Source of the DNA: Hippopus hippopus
Taxonomy: Eukaryota > Mollusca > Bivalvia > Cardiida > Cardiidae
Direction: 5' to 3'
NCBI GenBank assembly: GCA_946811185.2
Contig: OX328096.1
Location: forward strand, 40,996,252-41,060,251
Length of the DNA stretch: 64,000 nt
Both the position numbers and the translations under genes were made by a program. Positions within the stretch are counted from its first letter, which is position 1, and each line of letters begins with the position of its first letter. Positions 1-11,085 of this stretch are shown here, in pieces. The notes beneath the pieces were generated by a model. The model was not told the origin of the DNA. It searched no databases and saw nothing but the letters and a program-made list of their open reading frames with translations.

Positions 1-1458
1 ATTGTAAACAGTCCTTCAGATGGAGACTCACCACTAGATTTAGGTATGTATCAGACTCACAGGACCAGTATGGGCCAGCCTAGTATTCGACTTAGCTCTC
101 TTCCAACACGTTTGTCACAAGCCAATGATGTTGTACACACAAATTATGTCACCCATCCTATGCTAAATTCTACACCTAGAGTTCCAGCCGTCCCTGAAAG
201 TTATAGGCAAGAAGATTTAGACTCTGAGTGCATACCAGTTAGCAAACATGAGAAAGGGAAATCAAAGAAGCCTCATAAGTCTCGAAAATCAAAGTTGCAT
301 GCTAATAGACATTCAAGTCACCATTCTAATGTGCGCCATGTGAGTGGTATGAGCTCAAATCTAAATTCAAACTCTTCCCCACACCAAGATGAGGCTGATA
401 TTAGCATGCAGTACCATGGTGAGATGCCAGAGAAGTATTCTAGTTTAGGGATGTCACGTAGTAGTGGAGTAAACTGTATGGACATAGAAAATGATGAAAC
501 TCACTTGAGTTATAAAGGACATAGATCTCATAGGTCAAGATCACATATGCAAAGCTACAGTGTGTATGCCCATGATTCAGTAGTAAGAAGAAAGTTTGAA
601 TGTGAAGGCGAGGAACATCTATATCAGAATTCAAATCCAGATCAGAGAGTTATTCTTGACTCATACAGCAGACAGGGTGACTTGGTTGATGCTCATATAT
701 ATGCAAATGTTCATATAACCAATACAGAAAGTGTCAAACCTAAATTACGTGAGAGAACTCATAAAAGGATGTACAAGGAGAGAGGAAAAGATTTCCATTG
801 TGACACTTTATTGAAACAAACTGGTACAGATAGATACAATGTTGATGCTGGAATACCAGAACATGACAGGCTATCTGAAAATAACAGTGAGCAGGGAACC
901 GTCCAGTCAAGCTCTAGTCAAGAACAGAGTTCACAGGATAGTGCTATAGATGGGACAGAGAGCAGTGAGCACAGTCTTAACACTGTCATAGATACACAGT
1001 CAGTGGTTAATAAGCATTTTGACAAAGTACTGTCTCGTACAGAACAGCTGTCTCTTGCTGACAGTGGTTTTAGCTCTCCTAGAGGTTCAGAACAATGCGA
1101 TGATAATAAAAAAGAGGAGTGTAACCTTAACAGAAAGCAGCATAGTTTTACATGCAATAATCTGAAATTGGATAAAAATGCAACTTGCAATTCAGTTGGA
1201 AAACTTGATGACTTGTCAGATGAGACTGGTGGTCGGATTACGTCTGACACTTTATATGAAAATGTGAAACTCAATCAAAATGAAGTGTTAAATAACATGA
1301 AATATCTGCATAAAGAGATCAATGTCTCCTCTCAAAATCTCAACATGCCTCAGACAAGTCATGAGTCAGGAAATGGAAAAGTGGACTTTGACCCAAAACA
1401 ACCCGTTTTGAAAAAATTCAATTTTGAAGGTGACTTTCATGTTGTTGGGGTTGTGTAA
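1..1458 (+). CDS. 3' coding end of an unrecognised Ser/His/Asn-rich protein
   Basis: The frame is open from base 1 to the stop at 1456-1458, so this is the terminal part of a longer gene that enters from the left; the first Met at 46 is probably internal. The visible 485 residues are hydrophilic and look disordered. There is a basic stretch of Lys/His/Ser around residues 80-110, a second His/Arg/Ser patch (GHRSHRSRSHMQ), a Ser/Gln-rich stretch, an SGFSSPRGS segment, and Tyr motifs of the YENV type that could be phosphotyrosine docking sites. No transmembrane segment or globular domain is visible here. This composition fits the cytoplasmic tail of a receptor or scaffold protein, but I do not recognise the family. 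Coding status is supported by the long open frame and by the abrupt change to AT-rich non-coding sequence after the stop. Confidence 0.75.
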   Translation: MVNSPSDGDSPLDLGMYQTHRTSMGQPSIRLSSLPTRLSQANDVVHTNYVTHPMLNSTPRVPAVPESYRQEDLDSECIPVSKHEKGKSKKPHKSRKSKLHANRHSSHHSNVRHVSGMSSNLNSNSSPHQDEADISMQYHGEMPEKYSSLGMSRSSGVNCMDIENDETHLSYKGHRSHRSRSHMQSYSVYAHDSVVRRKFECEGEEHLYQNSNPDQRVILDSYSRQGDLVDAHIYANVHITNTESVKPKLRERTHKRMYKERGKDFHCDTLLKQTGTDRYNVDAGIPEHDRLSENNSEQGTVQSSSSQEQSSQDSAIDGTESSEHSLNTVIDTQSVVNKHFDKVLSRTEQLSLADSGFSSPRGSEQCDDNKKEECNLNRKQHSFTCNNLKLDKNATCNSVGKLDDLSDETGGRITSDTLYENVKLNQNEVLNNMKYLHKEINVSSQNLNMPQTSHESGNGKVDFDPKQPVLKKFNFEGDFHVVGVV

Positions 1459-3568
1459 TTCCAAACCTTTATCCCTTTTTAGATAATTTTATGTGTAAAC
1501 ATATGTTAACAGTCTTGTTTCAAGAAGAAATCTTTTATTCATGATAGGTTCTTTTTATTTCAGGGACTTTTAAAATATAAAATGGTATGGAAAAAATTAC
1601 CATTGTGAGATTTGACACAAAGTTTTCATAGAGATGGAGTAAAAATGAGTATTGTCAAGGCTTATTAATTTTTTTAAAGGAAACAACTGACCTTTTGCAA
1701 AATAGAAACTAAAGTCAACCATATCAAATTTCAATGAAGATATCATATTTTAGTCACAAAATGGTGCTCAGTATGTTGTATTTTTTTCATGTTTTAATAT
1801 AGTTTACTAGACTTCCTTTTCATCTTTTCATATGTATTACATCATTCTATTTATGACTGTATGAAAAACGACATCTTTGTCAATATTTTTTGTGATAGAG
1901 AATGTTGTTAATCCAGCTAAAGAATTAAAAACTTATAATGTTTTGTTAGTATATCTTATCTTGACAAAGCGGAGCACCAACTATGTAAAAGTTACAAGAC
2001 ACACGGTGTTTGAGTGAATCAATTTTAGCTATGTTATATATATAGCAAGATATTAAATGTATCCAAATAATCGTCTGTAAATGCCTTCTAAATGCCTTCT
2101 TTTTTGTCTGGTAAAATGTTTAAGCCATATCATTTATCTTTGAAAAATTTTTTTTACCTGTTTCAAAAATGAAAGAAAGTGACACAAGATACAGATTTAG
2201 GGCAGGGGAGGAAATTTTTCCATAGTTTTTGAAATTGCATGTTAACAGAATGGTAATACATGTATTGACAATGCTAGAGTTACAGCTCCATTCAGGGTGT
2301 TTACTCCTATTTTTTCACACTTATTGTTTCTGCTGTTCTGTACTTAATGTATTTTAGCATTTGACTTCCATTTTAATCTTGATTTTATACATTTTTAGCT
2401 TGGCTGTTTACAAAGAAAACATTGAGGTATTGCCATAGCCCTGTCATTGTTGTCAGCAACTGTGTTGTCGTCCAGCAAAAACTTTGACATGTTGTCAGCA
2501 ACTGTGTTGTCATCCAGCAAAAACTTTGACATTTTGTAATATCTCTGTCATTACTAAAGATGTTTAACTAGAACTTGAAATAGCTGTTCACTATCAAAAG
2601 GGGAACCCATACAACATGGGTAGGAAAATATAAAAACATATTTGACACAGTTATGCCCCTTTTTTGACTTAGAACTTTCACTGAAAATCAAGCAACTGCA
2701 GCCGAGCGTTGGCACCAGCATTCATTACTTTTGTTAGACCTTGTAACAGGTTTTGTATTTCATGAATTATTTCCACTATTTCTGAGGTCCTGCGTAGCAT
2801 TTCCTTCTTTTCAAAAAAAAAAAAATCTATCCTTTCAGAAAGGAATTTAACAATTTGAGCAATATTTGAATTGTTGTCTACAAATGCTAAGAATTTAGAC
2901 AAGTGTAAAATTTTGTCTTGCGGTAAGGAGTACAAAAAGTGTAAGGGAAGAGTATCGAAAATGGGAATTTTATGATGGTGTATGCAAAGAATGTGAATTT
3001 GTATGACACCGTTTTGATATCATGAAACCCCACATAAGTTTGTTGGAATATGATGCATTGCATAAAATTCGACATTAAAAACAGAAAAGGTCATTAAATG
3101 TAGCATTTTATCAAAGTTCCACCATTTTTCCCATGCAGTGTGACAAAAAAAAAATGTGTGATCCCCCATCCTCTTAATGTTGATATTTTCATTGTCATTA
3201 TCAGTAGATAAGTATTCATTAATAACAGCATGTCATAAATATGGGACATAATATTGTAGGTACATGTATGTTTGCAAAAGTCAGATTTTTATGATGCCAT
3301 CTGTCTCCTTTCTTTATTTCTTAATATGCTGAGGGCAATTTTACTGTTTTTTGTGTATATCAAGATTAGCTTGCATAAAAAGTGCTGTCTAATCCTGGAA
3401 GACACTGTCCTGTTTGTTGAGAGTTAATTTGGCCAAAATGATCTAGCATAAAATTGATCTAACAATGCCATGATACTGGCTGAAAATGTTCATTTATTCA
3501 GTTGCCCAAGACTGTTGTTATACTGTTGTGATCACTGCCAAGTAGAATATACAGACAATTGCAATAAA
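1459..3568 (+). other. Probable long 3' UTR with candidate poly(A) signal
   Basis: About 2.1 kb of AT-rich sequence without coding signal follows the stop at 1458. An AATAAA lies at 3563-3568. Part of the stretch (2398-2725) is a dispersed repeat. Transcript extent is inferred. Confidence 0.35.
2398..2725. repeat. Dispersed repeat, copy 1 (partner at 57166-57435)
   Basis: Shares blocks with 57166-57435: a CAAAAACTTTGACATTTTGT block, then TATCTCTGT, ATATCAAAAGG-type and TTATGCCCCTTTTTT blocks in the same order. It also contains an internal direct repeat of about 45 bp (about 2447-2491 and 2492-2535), seen as TGTTGTCAGCAACTGTGTTG twice. Confidence 0.6.
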
Positions 3569-4282
3569 CTGTTAAAGCTTAACTGTCAAGTATTTCCTGT
3601 TCTCTTTTCCAAATACAGTAGATAGCTTCTGTTGGGTGATGCTTAACACAAATTTGTAAAAAAAACAAAGGATCGGTTTTTGAGAGTTTGGAAAGTATGG
3701 CTACCAGTATTTTATCCTTTTCCATAAATGTTGTCACATACCATTTATCTTACGAAAATAAGTCTTTGACATTTCATTGAATGTTACTGAAACCTGATGC
3801 TCTCTTGGATGAAAAAATTTGGCAAAGAAATTAAAGTAAGATTTTAGATAGGTAGACAGTAGTTTCAGAAAAGAAATCAGAACGATGTTTTCCTCACTGA
3901 AGCTTAGATTAACAGGATAATTAAGGAAAAACCCTCTTGATGCATATTTCAAGACAAGACCTGAAATACTGAAATGTGTGCAGTAATTTGCATACTGCAG
4001 GCACACGGAACTTACACTTGCCTCAAAGTATTTCCATTGCTGTGTTCGATGCTGCTTGTTAACACCATCTTCGATACTTTGTTTACTTCCTATTATGTGC
4101 CTGCATCTCTGCGCTTTCTTTTCTCTTTTTGATGTGGACTATTTTTTCAACAGAATCTCCATAAACAAAAATGAGCTTTACCAGTTTGCCTTTACCGATT
4201 TCTTTAATTTTTGTTTGCTTAGTCCTGACTTTTTATCATCTTTAAAAGATGGAAAAAGAAGAAATGAAAAGAGGATGGAGCT
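2726..4282. other. Non-coding stretch, nothing recognised
   Basis: AT-rich with scattered small ORFs that lack splice context or family resemblance. Apart from the AATAAA at 3563, I see no structured feature. Confidence 0.4.
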
Positions 4283-4511
4283 TTAACTCTTTCCCAAACA
4301 ACAATATTTTAGATGGGTCCAATTTGAAAGCACTTGCAGACGACAAAATTTTTATGGCACAAACGATTGAATTTGAATCAGGTAGTCTAGAAAACATAGT
4401 GGGAAAAGGAGAAAATGCTGGTTACCAGCATTTTCTCCTTTTCCCACAATGTTTTCAAAAGGCCTACTTCTCAGGGTCGTTAAAACTCGGGATTGTGTGG
4501 TAAAGGGTTAA
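4283..4511 (+). mobile_element. Family A foldback MITE (reference copy, forward)
   Basis: A 229-bp unit bounded by TTAA on both sides. Its ends are imperfectly inverted (TTAACTCTTT.CC on the left, GGTAAAGGGTTAA on the right). In the middle is a long palindrome (about 4400-4455), GGGAAAAGGAGAAAATGCTG followed by GTTACC and the mirror arm CAGCATTTTCTCCTTTTCCC. Order from left: TTAA end, a block containing GACAAAATTTTAGACTTGTC in other copies, a GGCACAAACGATTGAATTTG block, the palindrome, a TTTTCAAAAGGC block, and the right end. There is no coding capacity. TTAA targets and CCCTTT termini are what is known of piggyBac-type elements, so a piggyBac-mobilised MITE is the best inference. About 40 copies follow, called forward or reverse relative to this one. 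Confidence 0.85.
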
Positions 4512-4567
4512 GCGGTATTTAAATTTTGTCAAAAAACAAATACAAACGAGTCATGCAATGTGAAACA

Positions 4568-4628
4568 ACTGCAAAAAGTATTAACCCAGGTCAGCTTTTG
4601 CAGGCTGAAATGAGTCGAAACTTTGCTA
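4568..4628. repeat. Family C palindromic repeat
   Basis: CTGCAAAAAGTATTAACCCA followed by a GCAGGCTGAAATGAGTC arm. It is similar to the clearer copies at 27690, 43118 and 60485. Confidence 0.5.
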
Positions 4629-5110
4629 TTTGTAAATTATCTACATTTTGAAGGGCCATTTTATGTCATGATCCAGTCGGTTGTTCCACGAGATGAATGT
4701 TATGGTTCCATAAATATACGATGACTTGCTTGGTATGATGCATTACAGTGATGCATTAACTAAACCCCTTTTTCACGAGCATGGACCAAATGAACATTTA
4801 ATATAATGGTTTGGTCATCTGTTAGTTTTCTTGCTGTGTAGGAAAGTTTTGTCATCTTGCCTGACCTTAAGTAGATCTGTTGCGACATACAGAATATTTC
4901 TGAGTGGCTTGTAGCAATTACAAGGCCCAGTGAAGTTACTACAATAATTCCATAAACATGTATTTCCTATTTCCTCAAAGACGTATTCTTCTTGATTTAC
5001 TGTCATCTTTTTTTCAAAGGACTTACTCTTACAGATAACTTGTATCCACTTTCCATGCAGGCTAATGTTAAACATAGCAAAGTCAAGTACATGTGACAAA
5101 AACCTCTTGA

Positions 5111-5302
5111 TTTACCCTTTACCACACAAACCCGAGTTCTAACGACCCTTAGGGAGAAGGCTTTTGAAAAAAATATGAGAAAAGGAGAAAATGCTGGTAA
5201 CCAGCATTTTCTCCTTTTCTCACAATGTTTTCTACCCTTACAATAACAAATTTCATCATTTGAGTCACATCTAACTTGTCGTCTGCAAATGCTTTTAATT
5301 TG
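5111..5302 (-). mobile_element. Family A MITE, reverse, right end lost
   Basis: Starts with TTTACCCTTTACCACAC and has an intact palindrome around 5175-5230. The distal end is cut off where SINE-like sequence begins near 5303, so the SINE probably inserted there or deletion followed. Confidence 0.75.
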
Positions 5303-5560
5303 CATGTTTTAAACAGTATTTCAGTAATATGACGGCAACCAGTGCACCTATCCATGCTGGAGTTTTCTGCGCACAGTACTCTTCCCATGCCACTGGCTGC
5401 TTTCCCACATTTTTATTGTCAAAACAATGATAAATGGTTACAGAGGATTGAATCCTGTTGCAATGACTGAATTCTGTTGCAATGACCATCATTAATCCTT
5501 GGAAAGAAATTTGCCTAGCTGGGGATTGGAATCTATGACCCCCAAAGTATAACAGACAGC
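5303..5560 (-). mobile_element. tRNA-derived SINE-1, diverged copy
   Basis: Reads on the minus strand like the better copies at 23265-23561 and 49888-50195: degenerate box B region (about 5520-5545), then the GGAAAGAATT-like, GCAGCCAGTGGC and CATGGATAGGTGCACTGG blocks. There is no clean tail. Confidence 0.65.
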
Positions 5561-6045
5561 CTCAGCTTTCTGTAGTGAACTATTGGGAAACCATTGAGGG
5601 AAAAGCAGCAATTGCTTCCAACACGGAATTGCACCTTTTTCACCACGGTTTACAGAAGTTGTCTTCTGCAGGGGTATGTGTGGTAATGGTTGACTTGGTA
5701 AACAAAATGATTAAATCATGTTCAAAACATGGACAAATAAAGATGCTTTATTTTTTTAATTACAAATTATACAGGTTGATTCAGAAATGTAGAGTGTGAT
5801 TCCATGATGATATAGTATGATAAAATGCAATTCCTAGCTATGACAAGAGATCAATCAAAGACACCTTTGCTCAACTGATCAATATGAATTAGTACATCAC
5901 TTTATTAACCTATTTCTAACACATTAATACCATGTACATGTAGTTTGCTAATTGATTTCCTCCCGTATGTTCTTTCTTACCCATCACTGTTAATGCTTTT
6001 CTATAGACACACCATGCCAGTACAGTAATTCAACCTATTGAACTC
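5561..6045. other. Non-coding spacer, nothing recognised
   Basis: AT-rich; short ORFs only, without support. Confidence 0.35.
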
Positions 6046-6274
6046 TTAACTCTTTACTAAATGACAAAGTTTTAGACTTGTCCAAATTGAAAGCGTTTGC
6101 AGAAGACAAATCAAGAGTAACTTAAATGATGCGAATTGTCTATGAAAGCTTGGAAAACATTGTGGGAAAAGGAGAAAATGCTGGTAACCAGCATTTTCTC
6201 TTTTTCCCACAATGTTTTCAAAAGGCTTTTTTTCCAGGGTGTTTAAAAGTGGGGATTGTTTGGTAAAGGGTTAA
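6046..6274 (+). mobile_element. Family A MITE, forward, abutting the next copy
   Basis: Full length with TTAA at 6046-6049 and 6271-6274. The right TTAA is also the left boundary of the neighbouring copy, so one TTAA is shared. Confidence 0.8.
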
Positions 6275-6483
6275 CCAGACGACAAAAATTTAGACTTTTC
6301 CATACTGTAAGCGCTTGCAAAGGACAAATTAAATGTGGCTCACATGATTGAAGCTGTCTTTGTAGGAGCGTAAAACATAGTGGAAGGAGAAAATGCTGGT
6401 AACCAGCAATTTCTCCTCCTCCCACAATCTTTTCAGTAGTTTTCTAAGGGTCCTTAAAACAAGATTGTTTGATAAAGGGTTAA
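6271..6483 (+). mobile_element. Family A MITE, forward, left end shortened
   Basis: Begins at the shared TTAA but lacks the CTCTTTACCA segment and goes directly into CAGACGACAAAAATTTAG. The palindrome is imperfect (AGGAGAAAATGCTGGTAACC). The right end is AAAGGGTTAA. Confidence 0.75.
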
Positions 6484-6523
6484 ATGCTGAAAAGGTGAAA
6501 AAGGGATTTTCTTATATGGTACA

Positions 6524-6676
6524 TTAACCCTTTACCACTCAATCCCAAGTTTTAATGACCTTTAGGAAGAAGGCCTTAGAAAACGATGTGGGAAAAGGGA
6601 AAATGTAACATCTTACACCATTTGAGCCACATTAAATTTGTCATCTGCTAAATTTTGTCGTTTGGTAAAGAGTTAA
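6524..6676 (-). mobile_element. Family A MITE, reverse, palindrome deleted
   Basis: Both TTAA ends are present (6524-6527, 6673-6676), but only one partial arm of the central palindrome remains, so the unit is 153 bp. Confidence 0.75.
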
Positions 6677-7144
6677 GGGATTTTTCATCTCCAATCTGTT
6701 TAGTTGTAACACTGCAAACAAAAATAAAGGATAACGTCACATGTAATCCGCTTTTGATCTACAATGTGCTAAAAGGCACCTAGTATTACTCTTATCACAG
6801 ATTACTTTGCCCTAAGAAGAAAGTTTTGAACACCACTGCTGAAAAGAAAAAAACATAGATGCAAATACAAGAAATTTGTATAAGAAAGTAATACTTGTAG
6901 AGCTGATCTCTAGCCTCTTCTTCCAAACTCTTTACCTACTGCAGACATTTGGTTCTTACAGCAGACTACTTTGAAATTAAAGTGGCAAATGGGGAACTTG
7001 CTCATAACAAGCAATTTTGCCTTCTGCCTCAATGCTTTCATATTATGTATTGGTGAATTTCAAAGTCAGTCATGTTAGTTTTCAGTGTTTTCCAAGAACA
7101 TTTTCAAAGTGGCCTAAAAAGTTTTTAGAAAAAATGAGTCAACA

Positions 7145-7362
7145 AATAACCACACAATCCTGAGTTTTAATGACCCTGGGAAATAAGACTTTTGAAAACA
7201 TTGTAGGAAAAGAAGAAAATGCAGGTAGGCATTTTATCCTTTTCCAACAATGTTTTCTAACCTTTCAGAAATAAAACCAATCATATGAGCCACACACATT
7301 TTTTCGCTTGCAAATGTTTTCAATCTGAACCGGTCTAAAATATTACATGTGGTAAAGTGTTA
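7145..7362 (-). mobile_element. Family A MITE, reverse, diverged
   Basis: CCACACAATCCTGAGTTTTA at the left; the palindrome is shortened to GGAAAAGAAGAAAATGCAGG with a partial return arm; the right end is GTGGTAAAGTGTTA. Confidence 0.65.
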
Positions 7363-7397
7363 TCTGAAATCTGTTATTACTACTTCAGTTCAATGTA

Positions 7398-8591
7398 CAG
7401 GTAGTTTGAGGTTCATAGGGACCTCCTGAATTTTGAAATATCTTAAAAAATGCTTTACCTGTTGTACTGAAAATTTGCATAGTTAAGTATATTACCTTTA
7501 CCAACTCTGGGTGAAATTTTCAGAATTTTTGTTACCATAGTTTGACTTTTTTGCATTCAGTGCAGTGTTAAAAAGTATGAACAAAACATCTTAAAAACGG
7601 TGGGAGGGTTGAACGCTGTTCCGAGTGAAGAGTTTACCAGTTTATGAAAACAATTCTCATGAAAGTACAGTAACTGTGGTTATCTATTGTTTGAATAGTG
7701 AAAACTTCAACTTTTGAGGCCCTTATCTTGTTTTTTATTTGGGATTTGGATTTTATTTTGATGATTCAATACTGGAGACTTGCACACACTTGTTTACTTT
7801 TTTTTTTCTTTTCCATGCCCAACCATACATTTTTTTTTTTCGAAACCTAGTCAAACTCTAGCTCACATCATGACGGTATAGCATACAACAATAAAATGAA
7901 GAAGGGTGCATTGTATGAAGTTGTTCAATTAGCTCAAAAGTATTGTTGTAGATGAATTTTTACGGTCAAAGGAACATGGTGTTTTTAAGACTACCACCCT
8001 ACAAGTGTGACCATAATACAATTGAGCTAATTTTAGGCGAACTGAAAAAATCATAGTGAAAAACAATTCAAAAGAAACCATGCAACACCTTTAAGTCTAA
8101 GTGTCAGGTAGTCATCTCAACAGAAGTGGTATAAAAACTTGAAGCCATGCCAAAAATAAAATTTAATCAAGTACTGGAGAACAGACACCATATAAAAAAA
8201 CATTGGACAGATCATTTTAGACTTCAAAGTTTGAATGAAAGTGACGAGAGCAATATCTAAGGTAAAGTATAGAACTATATCATTTGTACAAAAAACAATT
8301 TCAGGGCCTCATATTTCACTGAATTGAGGTACTGAAGTCATGCACTTATCCAGTTATGTTTGCTGTTCTGGTCGCTGTGCGAAACCGTCGGAGAATGTGA
8401 AGCTTCAGAGAAAAAATTTAACACTACTGGAATAGGCAAAATGTTCTTTCTTGCAGAAGAAAATTTCTAATTTTCACTGTGAGAGTTGGTAAGGTCATTT
8501 TAAAAGATCTTGAAAAATTTCATAAAAATTGATACGGGATTTTTCAAGATATTTCAAAATTCAGGGGGTCCCTATGAACTGCAAACTACCT
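7398..8591. mobile_element. Non-coding TIR element, ~1.2 kb
   Basis: Terminal inverted repeats of about 45 bp: AGGTAGTTTGAGGTTCATAG onward at 7398-7442 and its inverse at 8547-8591, ending CTATGAACTGCAAACTACCT. Only a few positions differ between the arms. No transposase-like ORF lies inside, so it is a deletion derivative of a DNA transposon. The flanking bases are compatible with a TA duplication but not decisive. Confidence 0.75.
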
Positions 8592-8869
8592 ATAATAATG
8601 TACTTCCTTCTATTTCCATCAATATGCAATATGGCTGAACATAGTGGACAAATAAATACTTTGATAGAAAGGCAAGTTTTCAGTGTATATTGTGATACAG
8701 TAATAATAAGCTTAAACATTTAACAAAAAAAAAAATGCTAAGACTTCTTCATTTCTCTTCAGGGCAATGATGGAGAAACAGTCACTGCTTATTAGGCATA
8801 TTTACAGCAAAAAAAATAATCCGTCTTAAATGCATTCTTAATTTATTATCAAACAAACATTTAGGACTT

Positions 8870-9058
8870 GACTTAAAAGAGAGCATTGCAGACTGCAAAT
8901 AAAATGACGTTTGAATTGTTGGATTTGCATTTCGACGGTAGAAAAATTGTGGGTAAAAGACAAAATACTGGTTACCAGAATTTACTCCTTTTCCCATACC
9001 TTTTTCTAAAGAAAAAACCCTGAAGGTCATTATAAATAAGGATTTTTAGGTAATGGGG
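8870..9058 (-). mobile_element. Family A MITE relic, reverse
   Basis: A weak palindrome remains at about 8955-9000 (TACTGGTTACCAGAATTTACTCC) with remains of the flanking blocks. No TTAA ends. Confidence 0.5.
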
Positions 9059-9404
9059 CTAAGGTACTTTGCAATTGCACACAAAAACAAAGGTATGAAA
9101 ACCATACTAGTTAAGGTGTTTGAAATATTTAGTAAAGTGACTGTAACTATTTATGGTGCAAATTTTCTTTTTTTTAACAGCAACAAACATTCGAAAATCA
9201 CTATGGTACTTTTACATTCTCATTACATCGTATACCCATAGCTAAGGCTTCTTTTAAATTTCTTCCTGAAAGAAATTTTGTTTTATTGTGCATCAACACC
9301 CAGGTTGATGCAGCACAGTCCCAAAAGGATGGTTTACAGGAAGTTGTTTGATTTAAAAAAAAAAATATAAATAAAAAATTGCTTGACAGCAAAGAGAGAC
9401 TCAA

Positions 9405-9587
9405 TTAACTCTTTATCAAATGACAAAACTTAGACTGGTCCAAATTGAAAGCGTTTGCAGACCAAAAAAAATGCGAGTCAAAAACTTAATTTTATATTGG
9501 AAAGGATAGAAAACATTGCTTTTCCCACAACATTTTCCAAAGCTTTCTCTCCTTGGGGTCGTTAAAACTTGTGTAATAAAGGGTTAA
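9405..9587 (+). mobile_element. Family A MITE, forward, one palindrome arm missing
   Basis: TTAACTCTTTATCAAATGAC at the left and AAAGGGTTAA at the right are intact. The first arm of the palindrome has been lost: GAAAACATTG runs directly into CTTTTCCCACAACATTTTCC. Confidence 0.75.
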
Positions 9588-9695
9588 GAAAGTGGAGAAC
9601 TAGGGTCAATCTTGATATGCAACTCATTATTCAGTGCCTTTGCATTCCCTGCCTGCAGTTTTGTGCAACAATAAAAATTCACAAAGTGAATAATA

Positions 9696-9905
9696 TTAAC
9701 TCTTTAGCAAACAACTCTTGTGTTTTTATGGCCCTAAATAAGAGGGCTTTTGAAAACATTGGGAAACAAGATGCTGTTAAATAGCATTTTTTCCTTTTTC
9801 CACAATGATTTTGTCCTTTCAGAACCAAATCCCATTATTTTAGCCACACTTGTCATCTGCAAACGATTTCAATTTGAATCTAAAATTCTGTTGTCTGGTA
9901 AATAT
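9696..9905 (-). mobile_element. Family A MITE, reverse, diverged
   Basis: TTAACTCTTTAGCAAACAAC at the left; the palindrome is reduced to GATGCTGTTAAATAGCATTT. The right end decays in CTGGTAAATATG. Confidence 0.65.
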
Positions 9906-10567
9906 GCCAACAGCATATATAAGGTTATCTATACAGTCAGTATTAACATGTTTTGCTCAAATGGTTAAAATTTAGTGAAATCTGCAAGAGCCTGCATTGG
10001 AATATAAGGTTCTTAACATTGAATGAATTTAGGCACATCTTATCATAGTCTGATGAAAGAAAAGAGTGTACCAATGGTGCATTTCAATTGTCAAATTGTT
10101 ACCAGTGACACTTAGGAGATGGATAAAAGGATAGGACAGTACTGTTTTTTTTTTTTCAACAAAAAAATCGGAAGGAATTGCATTACTCATTCAAAAGCAA
10201 TTTTACATTTTTCTACAGTGCCAGTCTTTCAGAATCATAACATCCTTGTACAATTTAGAATAAAATGCATTCTGGCCCCCCTAACTTTAGAAGAGAAGGC
10301 ATAAAGAGAATCACAGGCAGTCAGCTGTTACCATCATCAACATTTAACCCTTTACCAAACAGGCCTGTGTTTCACTGGTATGCAGTCACTCTGTACCATT
10401 CCACCATTCCATTTATGACCATTTCGTACCATAGATTTACCACTTCGTACCATAAATTTACCATCTCGTACCATAGCGTTACCACTTCGTACCATGATAA
10501 TACCATCTCGTACTATGACCAAAGGCATCAATAAATGTGATAAAAAGTGACATTTTATATATTTACT

Positions 10568-11085
10568 CATCTTCGCAAGCCAAGGATACTAAGGTAGTAC
10601 CCTTGGCCGCTCGCCTCTTTAAAAATCGAAGCTGCCGCTGCCCAATTTCATTGGATGCGATCAAAACCCATCGTGTCCAATCAAACCATCCGTAACAAGA
10701 AATCTTTCGCAAAACAGAAAACAATAATGGCGGCGCCCGTCAAAAACGAAAGTTGTCGTGTTTGTGACGAAAATTTGCCAAAAAAGAGTAGACGATCGAT
10801 ATTTAATGAGTTTTTTATAGTTTACGATCAATTATGTGAAATATTAGGATGGGTTGCACAGCCAAATGATTGCGAATCATCTCATGTCTGTTTGTCTTGT
10901 TTTGATGCATAGCCTAACAAATTTTATTACAAGCATTTTGATTGGTCAGAAATAACATCAGCAAAGGTTACGCAACTCGTGATATTCGGTAGGTGGCGCA
11001 GCAGGAGTTCCGATTTTTAAAGAGGCGAGCGGCCAAGGGTACGTAACGAACAAAGTGGAGTTAGTATCCTTGGCTTGCGAAGATG
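10568..11085. mobile_element. Pack-MULE-like element, 518 bp, 9-bp target duplications
   Basis: Flanked by perfect ATATTTACT direct repeats at 10559-10567 and 11086-11094. Long inverted ends: CATCTTCGCAAGCCAAGGAT plus a further block GTACCCTTGGCCGCTCGCCT (10568-10628), and the inverse at 11009-11085. The right arm has an extra ~20 bp (about 11040-11060) absent from the left. The interior holds the small ORF at 10727-10912 and promoter-like sequence. The 9-bp duplication and long TIRs indicate a Mutator-type element. Confidence 0.85.
10727..10912 (+). CDS. Small CxxC...CxxC ORF inside the Pack-MULE-like element
   Basis: 61 codons from ATG 10727 to TAG 10912. The start has a promoter-proximal look: AACAATAATGGCGGCGCC resembles a YY1-type start-site element, and CCAAT-type boxes lie just upstream (TCATTGGATG, TCCAATCAAA). 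Four cysteines form CRVC (residues 10-13) and CLSC (55-58), with a basic KKSRRS stretch and a hydrophobic middle; this resembles N-terminal zinc-binding modules of the ZAD type, but I cannot assign it. It may be a captured first exon of a host gene or the amino end of a lost transposase. No clear splice donor follows. Confidence 0.45.
   Translation: MAAPVKNESCRVCDENLPKKSRRSIFNEFFIVYDQLCEILGWVAQPNDCESSHVCLSCFDA

Noticed and set aside
918..1274. 118-codon minus-strand ORF
   Set aside because: Antisense shadow of the long coding exon at 1-1458.
4249..4503. Recurrent peptide-like pattern (GKGENAGYQHFLLFPQCFQ) in many short ORFs on both strands across the window
   Set aside because: It is the translation of the family A palindromic core, appears on both strands because the core is self-complementary, and lacks any gene context.
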